NCBI GenBank assembly: GCA_023634235.1
Contig: JAMKCF010000015.1
Span: forward strand, 5,247,698 to 5,311,697
Direction: 5' to 3'
DNA length: 64,000 nucleotides
Source of the DNA: Pisaster brevispinus
Taxonomy: Eukaryota; Echinodermata; Asteroidea; Forcipulatida; Asteriidae
Every line of letters starts with the position of its first letter. Position 1 is the stretch's first letter. Under the pieces are notes generated by a model. The model had not been told where the DNA came from, searched no databases, and saw only the letters and a list, made by a program, of their open reading frames with translations. Positions 1 to 9,667 of the stretch are shown here, piece after piece. Position numbers and translations under genes: made by a program.

Positions 1-224
1 CAGCTATTTTTAGCGCAGCCTGAAAGGTCACGTGGCCGCAGCTGCGACGCGAGAGTCTGGTAGGCTACATTTAATGGCACACGCGTAGGAATGGAGGGAA
101 GGTGTGAGGGGGAATGTGTGTTGTAGTCATTATGGCGAGGTGCGGATCGATACCACGATGGACGGCACGCAACGCGGGACAACACAACCCGCTTGATTTG
201 CAACGGAATACAAGAAAGAGCGCC
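1..224. other. Window edge, no gene recognised
   Basis: Non-coding sequence with no exon, repeat or RNA signal that I could support. A 72-codon open frame begins at 114 and runs into the repeat block that follows. It has no recognisable protein features and I treat it as chance. Confidence 0.5.
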
Positions 225-1500
225 ATTCACCAATTTTTATTACAACTGCGGTTTTTTACAATTTTTCTGCTCTACTGTAAAAAGCGACAAGAACCATTAA
301 ATGCCGATAAAAGAGCTAGGCGACATAAATAAACAAGGTTATTGTTCTGCGATGTGAAATTAGTAACTACACAATATTTAAATAACAATATAACAAATTC
401 AGTATTGGAACGAAAAAAACCAGCACCCTTGTTTACAGGTTTCCTAAGCCTTGCTAGCTACGGTTAAGTTCACTAATGAGTCATCCTTGGTTTTACTATC
501 AGAAATATATCATAATTGATAAAAATTACTTTACAATCTTAACGTTACTGTTTAAGCCGGTTTTACAATTTTCTGCTCTACTGTAAAAAGCGACAAGAAC
601 CATTAAAAGCCGATAAAAGAGCTAGGCGACATAAATAAACAAGGTTATTGTTTTGCGATGTGAAATTAGTAATTACAATATCTAAATAACAAAACAACAA
701 AATTCAGTATTGGAACGTCATAAAAGGGCACAAAACTTTGTTGTAAGGATTTGCTCCTTATCCTGTCTAAATTTTTGTCATGCACTAAAACACAGTGTGT
801 TGTTACTAGTAAGTATAGGGATACAATTGTTTTTAAATTTTGTCTCTGGAAATAAAACCAGTGGAGCACGGTTGGCCATTTTGTTAAGTTGGAAATTTGG
901 TCCTGCAAAATGGCGGACTGTATTCTGCCATGAAATTACACAAAAACGCACCCTTGTTTACAGGTTTCCTAAGGCTTGCTAGCTACGGTTAAGTTCACGA
1001 ATGAGGCATCCTTGGTTTTACAATAAGAAATATATCATAATTAACACAAATGATCCAAACTTTACAATCTTACAGTTACTGTATAAGCAGGTTTTATAAT
1101 TTTCTGCTCTACTATAAAAAGCGACAAGAAACATTAAAAGCTGGTGAATAAGCTAAATAAGTAAACAAGGTTAACGTTTTGCAAAGTGAAATTAGTAACT
1201 ACAATATCTAAAAAACAAAATAACACAATTCAGTATTGGAAGGTAATAAAAGGGCACAGTACCTTCACATTTCGTAAAACTTTGTTGTAAGGAATTGCTC
1301 CTTATCCGTTCTAAATGTTTTTCACGCACTAAAACACAGTGTGTTGTAATAAGTAAGTAGGTCCCCTATAGTGATAACCAAAAACACATTATTTTTGTCT
1401 CTGAAAATACAACCAGTGGAACATAAGGTTCGCCATTTTTTTGAGTTGAAAATTTGGTCCTGCAAAATGGCGAACTGTATTTTGCCATGAATTTACACAC
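225..1500 (+). repeat. Three direct copies of a dispersed repeat unit
   Basis: The phrase 'ctgctctactgtaaaaagcg' recurs near 266, 572 and, with one change, 1102. It is followed each time by matching text ('aaacaaggtta', 'gtgaaattagtaact', 'cagtattgga'). The spacing is about 306 bp and then 530 bp, because copies 2 and 3 contain an extra segment of roughly 230 bp starting at 'taaaagggcac'. That segment carries a 'ccattttg...caaaatggcgg' inverted motif. A further phrase, 'cccttgtttacaggtttcct', occurs near 430 and 955, again near 16100, and on the minus strand near 57236-57258. The unit is therefore a dispersed element arranged locally in tandem. No coding potential is visible. Confidence 0.75.
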
Positions 1501-1534
1501 CCTCATAAAAAACCCACACACATTTAAGGGATTT

Positions 1535-1639
1535 AAGTGAATCATTACATTCTACTTTTAAAATGTCTTTCCAACCATATTAGCAAAACGCTTCGTATAG
1601 CCAAGAGCGCCGGAAACCGACGGCAACTTGCTCCTTTAA
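1535..1639 (-). mobile_element. Fragment of the TTAA-ended palindromic MITE
   Basis: Read on the minus strand, this begins at TTAA followed by a diverged 'aggagcaagttgcc' and continues through 'ggttggaaagacattttaaaagtagaat'-type text split over several short matches. The order is the same as in the copies at 10281 and 14279. Only one arm is present. It is a nonautonomous element without coding capacity. Confidence 0.6.
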
Positions 1640-2170
1640 AGGAGCTCGTCCAGCCAAATAAATTTCAACAAAGTACCACGATAGGCCATCACCTTAAAAA
1701 AAAACATCAGTAGCGTAGCTAATAGCTATAGGGTCTGTGTTTCCCCGGGGAGGGGGGGGTGTCAAGGTTAGGATGGTACTCCCTCTTCACCCCACATCCC
1801 CGCGATCCGCCAGCGACACACCGCATTAAAGAAAAAATGAAAACAGAATCTTGGTCGATATGGCAATCTCCTCAAGGTAAGGTTATTTTTTGATGAATCT
1901 TGAAAAAATGTGTTAGTTCATAAAAACAATAAAAACAAAACCATATATAATTCATATATTTCGTAGTAATTTTTTCTTTGTTCAAACCAAAATTATTATA
2001 AATTTACCCAGTCAGTTTCCTTTGTGGTTTATTACTTGATATTCATATAAAAGCATCTTGTTATTAATATGCCAATGGTAGAAGTAATAACCTGCAAAAT
2101 TATTTCGTAAGAAGTGCCCCCCTCCCCACCCCCCGTTGATTACAAATCAATAAAAGTATAGGGTCGAAAA
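1640..2170. other. Non-coding flank, no gene recognised
   Basis: AT-rich sequence with G-rich and C-rich runs at about 1745-1760 and 2115-2135. Near 2012-2040 there is an inverted copy of a short repeat ('agtaataaaccacaa' in the other orientation) that also occurs at about 14959 and 15276. No exon is supported. Confidence 0.5.
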
Positions 2171-2289
2171 ATGTAGCCCTAACAAAGATCGCCTTGTGGC
2201 GACTTTTGGAGATTCAAAATTCCCTGGTGTTCTTTTGTGCATTTCCGGTTATAGACGCGGTTGGTACCCGCTGTCAACCAACAGAATGG

Positions 2290-3450
2290 AGAAACAAACA
2301 ATCCTGTATTCAGACGTCTGAATAAAATATAGATCATTTTTAAGAGCAGTCTACGTACTATCAAATTTATACATTATTATTGTTGTTGTCCAATGCGATT
2401 TTCCTCTTCAATATGTAGTGAAACTTAAGAGTTAAGTTCAGAAAGGAGGTCATAGCTAAGCCAAAATAATACATGCGTTTTCCAACAATACCTCAGAATT
2501 ATTTACATCTATAGCAAAAACAATAGATTTACACTCGAATCGAATGTCAAATTGGGAAGGTAACCACTCTTAAAATTAATGGAAATAAAAACGTACTTGT
2601 GTAGAAGTACAGCAGCTTTCGATAGTACAAAGTGTTTTGAGAATAGCTTCATTTCAAAGTATTGCAATTATGGAAAAAGATTCTAGTTTTTAAAAATATT
2701 TTATGCCCACACAATTTTTATCTGAGAAACGTTTACTGCCAGATACGTTTCTCAGATTATGTATTCGAATTACGGATTATTCTTCCTGCGTGGACATAAC
2801 CGCTCTGGTTTTTCGGTGATACCTCAAAAATGCTACCACCTTTTGAAATGAAACTTTGATAAGGTTAGTCTTATATTGTATATATCTACATGTATATGAT
2901 TAAAACAATCGAACAGTTCTAAAAAACAAAGGTTTTTACCTTTAAAAAAAGCTTTCTCCTACGCGTTCTCTAAAACTCCTAAGCGTTGTCTAAAACCGTC
3001 CATAATGTGTTGACAAACGCGTGATCATAAAAACATTGGACATACCACCGTTTGAAATGAAATTTTATTTATCTACATGTATATGATTAAAACAATCGAA
3101 CGGTTCTAAAACAAAAAGGGTATACTTTCCCTGAAAAGACTTTATGTGTTGACAAACGCGCGATCATGAAACAGTGGACTTCATTGTTTCAGAGTGAGTT
3201 TCACAAAAAGCGCACACATCATTTAGAAACAATGATCATCTTGCAAAGCCATTAGTCACCCAAAAATTACCACTGATTTTGTATTGAAAAATCCTTGTTC
3301 TGAGCTCCGTACAGGATTTTAAATGGCAACAGCTGATTCCACGTTTTTTGGATTTTGACAAAAATCACACTTGAAGGATATTAAAGACAATTGCATTTGA
3401 TTATTTTAATGGTGTTAGAAAATTTTAATGGTGTTTTACACCTTGCCCAG
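2290..3450. repeat. 3'-side flank of TRIM copy 1, duplicated near copy 2
   Basis: Scattered similarity runs in the same order between 2290-3450 and about 20050-21690. Examples are 'gagcagt', then 'tcttcaatatg', then the text around 'acatctata...aaaacaat', then the hairpin at 2720, and finally 'tttttggattttgacaaaaatc' (split here by one base class) with 'cacttgaaggatattaaa'. The copies are much more diverged than the gene exons. This is the tail of a segmental duplication that includes the TRIM genes. Confidence 0.6.
2720..2757. repeat. 13-bp-stem hairpin, counterpart at 21403
   Basis: The arms 'atctgagaaacgt' and 'acgtttctcagat' are perfectly complementary around a 12-base loop. The duplicated flank of copy 2 has a hairpin at the same relative place with different inner stem bases that still pair. 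It is probably the core of an old inverted-repeat element, although a transcribed hairpin cannot be excluded. Confidence 0.7.
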
Positions 3451-3454
3451 GGCT

Positions 3455-3735
3455 CTATCTATTTGTAAATGTCTGGATCCCTAAACCAAGTATTTTCCTT
3501 TTTTTTCCCGTATATTTCCCATCGGTACTAAAATCGGTAACACCTAAGAATCGATCCGGTATAACATCCGAATTCGTAGCTTTGCCTCGCAGATCTTTAA
3601 ATGTTGCCCCCTCCTTTGGCGTTTCAAACAACTTCAACAAATTACTGTGATGCTCGGCGACCACAAGTGTGCCAGTCCCAGTTACCCCGATGTCGATGAT
3701 AGGTTGAGAGATGTTACTACTTGTCAAACACCCAA
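3455..3735 (-). pseudogene. Out-of-frame tail of copy 1 propeller exon
   Basis: After the 13-bp deletion the original reading frame continues here, from 'SSNISQPIIDIGVTGTG' through 'LVVAEHHSNLLKLFE' to a stop at 3455. Copies 2 and 3 read the same text in frame with the rest of their propeller exons. Either this is dead 3' sequence of copy 1 or the deletion is an allele or assembly error. The extra end 'GVTDFSTDGKYTG' is missing from copy 2 and may represent the original C-terminus. Confidence 0.75.
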
Positions 3736-6700
3736 TGAAGCGTACTGGTGAATATGGATCAGATTCGCGCCCTCTCGTGATACGGCCACGTAGATGATGT
3801 CCCGGCTGTCAAGACAAAGGGCCGAGCAGATAACTGTCGCCCCTGCCACGGTTGGGTGGATGTTCAAAGAGCTGGCATCGTTACCGTCCAAGCACTCGAC
3901 ACGAGCTGGCGTCATTGAGGCGACTAGGATGCGCCCTCTACTGGTACATGCAAGGAAATCAGGTTTGATATCAACTGGTATCTTGCGGACTGTGGAGCCA
4001 TCGGAAGTATCGAGAACGACAATCCCTTGCCAGTTAGAATAGCTAATGACAATTTCTTGATTCCTGTAGTATGCCACGTTGACAGGCTGGCCAAGGTTGA
4101 TTTGTGAGCCATCCTGCTCGACGGACGCAGGAACGGTATAACTTCTCAAACTTGAAAGTGACTTTGAGAATAGTATAACAGATGTGCCACTTAATGTGCA
4201 AAAGGAAGTTTCGCCATCGGGAAATGTTGCAACGCTATTACAAGGTGCACTGATACCTATCGACACAGGGGGAAAAATGCGTACACTCAAAATAAAAACG
4301 ATTTATATACTTTATATTGAATGCGCCGCAGCACCTAGTAAATCCTTACAAGGTGTTACATAAATGGGTCTCATAATTCAATGGCTTCAAAAACCGGTCT
4401 AGAAATAAATAATGAACAGTGCTTTAATACCCATGACTGAGGGGAAGGTGGACAGATGTGCTCCACACATTGATAAAATTAGCATAATCTCCAAAGTGTA
4501 ATGACCTGTGGGACAAGACCATTCCACATATTTAAGAGGGGGGGGGAGGTGTCAGGTCCCAGATTTTTGTTGTTGAGGGGCAGAAAACTATTTGCACTCA
4601 TGTACTTAGTACATAAATATCCCATGTCAAATACAGACCTCCCAAGATCTAACCCTTTCATAAGTTGAGCATCTTTTCTCTGTGTGTAACAAGTGTCCGA
4701 CGTCTTGCCGACAGCTGTGGCTATGTGTCTGGTTTGCAACCAGCCCCCCCTCCCCCCAAGTCAAGCTATGTCAGCTCACTTGGGCAATGACATGTCATTC
4801 GTGTTTTGCTGGCTTGAAGCATAGGAAGAGAGATAGAGTTTACAGATAATTTGTGTTGTCATGGCTGGGTAGTTTATTGCAGACGGTCAGAGGGTTACGA
4901 CTGGTGGAGTTTATTGGGTCATCATGACTGAGTGTAGTTTATTGCTAGCCGCCCCCCCCCCATTGTGTAAAAGCCAGATGTTAGGCGTGGGGCAATGTTA
5001 TGAATGCTGTGATGGCGCTAATTTTATATTTTCACTAATCAAACACAAGTAATTAACAAAATTAATTTAACAATTAAATAAAAAGGCTCAAACAATCATA
5101 GACACTAGCTTGGCAGCAAAATAAGTCATTTATGTATAAAACATCAATGGAAATGCACAGAAAACATTTTTAATGTATGTTGGATTGTGTGGATCAGTCA
5201 GTACCACCTACCCAACACTTGCGTATACTCAGGAAATTGAACCCATTTAAAGGTTAAGACGCCCGTAGAAAGTGCAATTTAACTAGCTACTATTATTATT
5301 ATCATTATTATCGACTAGATCCAGATTGTATTATAATCAGCACAGAAATGCCGTTGTCTTGCTAGCATAAACCTCTTTTAAAGCGCAAATCAATTCACGT
5401 GTGTGTGCCATGGTGGTGGAATAACTGCCCCTAAAGTGCTGGTTCCGGGCTTTTGTCTGCCGACTTCATGAATGCACCATCGCAAGGGGTCGTACTAATT
5501 AGCGTCAACAGGCCCATTTCACGACAACTCAAGACAACTCAAGACAACAAGTTTAAAATAACACCCAAGACAACTCAAGACAACAAGTTTAAAATAACAT
5601 AAAATACAATTGTTGTAATCAAAGTGTATCTGGAAACACTTTTAAAACTGACTGGAACCATCGTGCATACATATTTTTCTCGGGAAAAAATGTTTTTTTT
5701 CGTAAAAAATAGTCAACTTTCTCCGTCCGTAAAATTGGCCGACGTGACTGCTATTCATGCCCTAGTGCAATGACTTTGGACCGCACCATTACACTACAGG
5801 TAAGTGCAATTTTTAAGTCGAGAATGGTGCCCACACACTCATGTCAATGTAAGAAACTTTTCATATTATAGTTGTATTTACATGTATTACTTTGTTTCTT
5901 TGTTTCTTTCTTTTTTCTTTCTTTATTTCTTTTTGTCCTTACCCACCCATATCATACTGGTGCGGTCCAAAGTCATGGCACTATTACTTAGCGCATGAAT
6001 AGCAGTCACGTCCGACGTGACTGCTATTCATGCGCTAAGGACAAAAGAAATTGAGACAGAAAAAAGAGTTAAAGAACAAAAGAAATAAAGAAAGAAAAAA
6101 GAAAGAAACAAAGAAACAAAGTAATACATGTAAATACAACTATAATATGAAAAGTTTCTTACATTGACATGAGTGTGTGGGCACCATTCTCGACTTAAAA
6201 ATTGCACTTACCTGTAGTGTAATGGTGCGGTCCAAAGTCATTGCACTAGGGCATGAATAGCAGTCACGTCGGCCAATTTTACGGACGGAGAAAGTTGACT
6301 ATTTTTTACAAAAAAAAACATTTTTTCCCGAGAAAAATATGTATGCACGATGGTTCCAGTCAGTTTTAAACGTGTTTCCAGATACACTCTGATTACAACC
6401 ATTGTATTTGATGTTATTTTAAACTTGTTGTCTTGAGTTGTCTTGAGTTGTCGTGAAATGGGCCTGTTGACGCTAATTAGTATGACCGATCGCAAGCGTC
6501 AACTTTGTAAATGTAAGACCAATGACGCTATACATGTACTTCGTAAGCCTTTCAAAATTGTTTAGAGCACCCTTAAATAAGAAACAAAGAAAACCAGCTG
6601 ATAAGCTGAAAAGTAGCACGTGTGTTTAATGGATCAGTTTGAAAATTCAGAGTTTCATTATCTGCTGAAGGGACATCACACATTTCAAATTTCGTTGCAA

Positions 6701-8536
6701 ATGTTTCTGATGTCACAAATATTATCGCACATATCTTTGCAAATATCTGCGATATATTGCGACACCACAAATATTTCCACAGATATTTGATACCATAGTG
6801 TATCGAGAACAAACTCCTACGAAACACAAGGCTGAGGAGTTTTTGGAAGTACAATAATACTCACCATCAGTTGAGGCCCTTTTCTCCCTACCATCATCAG
6901 CACTAAAAACCACAAATCCATAATATGCACAATCCTTGCGAGATGAAGAATATGGATCGCGTGCAGCCCCACTATATCGGTCACGACGTGCCCCACTATA
7001 TCTATTAAGAGGTCCAGTCCTAAAGACATTACATGGTGAATGAGCGAGAATTTCATCATTTGAGAAAGTGTCCATTTTAATAAGTTTGGAGCGACTGATC
7101 TCCCTTGCAAAGTTCCACGTAGATCCCACAATCAGCTCACCGAGTGTAGTATCTTCACTACTCTTGAATACCATCGTCGAGTATCCAAGGGGTAGCCTAG
7201 GAGGGCTCTGGACAAGAACGACACGGAGATGGCTGTCGACGACAGGGTGGAGGCTAAGAAAATCCACGTTCGAGCTTGATTTCAATACTTCAGAGGCTGT
7301 CTCCAAGGTCTGACGCATATGCAGGACATCGTCACTCGTCATTTTACCGACTTCTTCGATTGTGGATTTTCTAAGTTCGATAGCTTTCAAAAGGTGGTCC
7401 AAGTTGGTGGCAACTTTGGACGTGTCGTCGTCGATTTCCTGCGCAGCCACGAATGTTAAATTGCTTCGTAAGTCCTCTAGTGTATCATTTGATTTAAGCA
7501 AGGACTCAGTAATTTTACCAAACTCAGTGAGAGAGCTGTCGAGGTTCTCCAACTTCTCCTCAATTGTTTTTGAATAAATCTGCTTGTTCCTATCCTTCAC
7601 AGGTGGCAACTTCTTAGTTGTTGTCTCACCGGTGATCTTGATCCTGGCTTGGTATAACAACTCTTTATGAATATTCTGTCGTTTGGAGATATCATTAGAA
7701 ATATTCGCTTCTCTTTTCGCAATCTTCCTTCTTTCTTTAGCAGCTTGGTTGGTGACTGCCTGACGAGCTAAGTTCATCGACTTCTCCAGCTCGGTGTTCA
7801 TCTTAGTTAACTCCGTGCTTGCCTCCTCAAAAACCTTTAAATTCTCGTCAACTTTTTGAATCAGCTCTCTGGTGTTTTCCTTACCACGAGCAGCAGCTTC
7901 GTCCACAGTTGTGAATTTGTGCGTCGATTCGCGGTGCTCGACAACTGTACAATCTCTACAGATCAGCTGGTGGCATGTGAGGCAGTAGAACCTCTTCTTC
8001 TCCCCTCGGTGTTTTTCACAAGGCGGCTCGTCTTGAACTTTGCTCCGGAGTCTCACTGCACCGGACCGTAGAATATCAAGCGCCACGATGACGTGGCCGG
8101 CCATACCAGATATGCGTTGGTGGATGGCCTGGCATGTTGCGCAGATAAAGAATTGGCAGTCCATGCATCTGGACTGCGCCTCTTGCTGGTCGTCGCACAA
8201 CTCACAAATCACCTTCATAGCCTTTGGCTGGGTGAGCTGCTCTTGGAGAGTGAAGTCCTCAACCATGCTCACGAGGTGGAAGTTGGTCTTGAGGCTAGCA
8301 ACGGCATACTTGCCGGGAGCAAACTTCATTTTCTTACGGCAAACTGGACATTTGATGAAGGAAGAATCTCCGGAAGTCTCCTGGTATGCTGTGAGACAAC
8401 TTTCGCAAAAGTTGTGAAGACACTCCAACATTTTGGGTTCGCGGTATCTCTCGTGGCAGATGACGCATTCTAAGTGATTCTTACTGATCTTGCTCAAAAC
8501 GGCCGCGACTTCAGCATCAGATTTCTTGCCTGCCAT
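3724..8536 (-). CDS. TRIM-like RING/B-box/coiled-coil gene, copy 1 (exons 8536-6865 and 4256-3724)
   Basis: This is a predicted E3 ubiquitin ligase of the RBCC class. RING ligands are C24, C27, C39, H41, C44, C47, C63 and C66. B-box 1 spans about 109-150 (C111, C114, C124, C127, C132, C135). B-box 2 runs from C173 to H206. A charged coiled coil covers about 210-330, followed by a linker containing the phrases 'LGYSTMVFKSSED' and 'GELIVGSTWNFARE'. The long exon ends at a 'gatg|gtgagt' donor in phase 1. The next exon follows a 'cgatag|gtatcag' acceptor and encodes a propeller-like stretch ('VAYYRNQEIVISYSNWQGI'), as in NHL-type TRIM proteins. A 13-bp deletion relative to copies 2 and 3 shifts the frame and stops the protein at about 734 residues. 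The ATG is at 8536 and is preceded by a conserved 'ttgacag' acceptor, so an upstream non-coding exon is likely. The specific target is unknown. Confidence 0.85.
5479..6496. mobile_element. 1-kb foldback element in the intron of TRIM copy 1
   Basis: The element runs from 5487 to 6488 and is one large inverted repeat centred at about 6013, with arms of about 526 and 475 bp. The ends match as 'gggtcgtactaattag' and the complement of 'ctaattagtatgaccg'. It is flanked by an 8-bp direct repeat 'atcgcaag' at 5479-5486 and 6489-6496. The corresponding intron of copy 2 has this octamer once and no element ('caccatcgcaagcgtcaact' near 22676). The left arm has an internal duplication of about 50 bp ('gacaactcaagacaac'). 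The phrase 'gacgtgactgctattcatg' occurs four times, in both orientations. An 8-bp target duplication suits the hAT superfamily, but the ends lack the usual hAT CAG start. No transposase is present. Confidence 0.9.
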
Positions 8537-8539
8537 TTC

Positions 8540-9110
8540 TCTGTCAACAAATTAGACAAATGCCAAATCTTCATGAGGACAAAAAAAATTAGATCACTTT
8601 TCAGGCGGCCAACTGAACTGATTGCTTAAAACCTACACGATCACGATATTGCTCTCAGTGTCATTCTTCGTGTCTACTGAGCACCACCTGTGTTTGGCTG
8701 AACATGAACATTACATGTTCAGGTGATTGAAAGCGTGTTAGCCCCTTATTCAATGTAGATAACACAATACGATACCTTAGGTTAGCCAGAAATACTCCAA
8801 AAACAGACTATTCACATAGTTTCTATAAAGCTTACTCTTGTACTGTTTTTGGGGGCACCACTACTTAGTTCATTTCGTAATCAGATTCCACGTGCTTTAG
8901 CCTGTACCACTACCAGTATCAACTTATAAGTAACTTATTTATTTATTTATATTATACAAAAATATATATATTAATATATTGTTCTTTTGCTGTATTTATT
9001 TTTTATGTATGTATGTATGTATGCATTTATTTGTTTATTTGTTTATTAATTTATCTTTTCCAATTTCAATTCTTAACATTTATGTATTTAGTTTATATCT
9101 GTAAATTTAA
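8540..9110. repeat. Upstream flank shared by TRIM copies 1 and 2
   Basis: This segment matches 24680-25275 closely, including 'gcggccaactgaactgattg', 'gagcaccacctgtgtttggc' and the AT-rich stretch ending 'tatctgtaaatttaaa'. It includes the presumed 5' splice region just before the start codon. At about 9110 the match to copy 2 stops and resumes near 12912, so copy 2 lacks about 3.8 kb relative to copy 1. A weaker match to copy 3 lies near 42360-42540. Confidence 0.8.
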
Positions 9111-9177
9111 AGATTCTGTTATTGTTTGTTTTCCCTTTCCTGTATTTGGCAGTTTATCCGCTGTAGGTTTGGAAAAT

Positions 9178-9203
9178 GAATACAAATACAAATACAAATA
9201 CAA
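9178..9203 (+). repeat. AAATAC microsatellite
   Basis: A short run of about four 'aaatac'/'acaaat' hexamers. It lies just before a segment conserved between the upstream regions of TRIM copies 1 and 3. Confidence 0.8.
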
Positions 9204-9204
9204 T

Positions 9205-9410
9205 GCAATGTGTAGGACATAGATATCATTTAAATACTATTCCTGAAAATGCGCACGTGTTCGATTCGTAAACTATACTATCCTCAGTCACAGATGTGGT
9301 TTATTGAGACAGTTGCGACGTGCGAAGTGGAGGGACCAGTTTTCTTTGTTCACGTCGGGCTGGACGGGCCATTTTCGGTCCAAACGCACAACCCTATTTT
9401 GTTCGGCCCT
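9205..9410 (-). promoter_or_regulatory. Candidate promoter or 5' exon of TRIM copy 1
   Basis: A block of roughly 170-200 bp is shared with 42535-42700 upstream of copy 3. Shared phrases are 'tgtaggaca', 'cctgaaa', 'tgcgcac', 'ggaccagttttt/c' and 'gccattttcggtc'. In gene orientation the last phrase reads 'gaccgaaaatggc', which resembles a YY1 site and is common near animal transcription starts. Conservation above the surrounding sequence and the position 0.7 kb upstream of the start codon suggest a promoter or leader exon. No TATA box is obvious. Copy 2 lacks this block. The role is inferred. Confidence 0.4.
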
Positions 9411-9667
9411 AGCTGTCTCATCCAAGACCGCTGAAATGAGCTTGAACAAATTCTTGTTCAGGATTTAGTGATGCATAGTAGGAACGTTTGTGCTGCTGGT
9501 CTGCGCAATGTGCACGATAACAGTGTACCAGTGTTGTGACTACACAGGTCTACCCAGTTCTAAAAAATACCGACCAGCACTTGTAATATATGCACAGTTA
9601 AAACGTTGCCGACCATTAGTTCTTTGCCGACAGTTGGAAAATAAAGTTGATCCTTTTCTTTATTATG

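Noticed and set aside
5804..6495. Open frames inside the foldback element
   Set aside because: They arise on both arms as complements of each other, follow low-complexity pyrimidine tracts and show no protein motifs.
8040..8473. Two 125-126-codon plus-strand frames opposite the TRIM RING/B-box exon (also at 24180-24613 and 41858-42228)
   Set aside because: They are mirror frames of the conserved coding exon. Their apparent conservation among copies follows from the real gene on the other strand.
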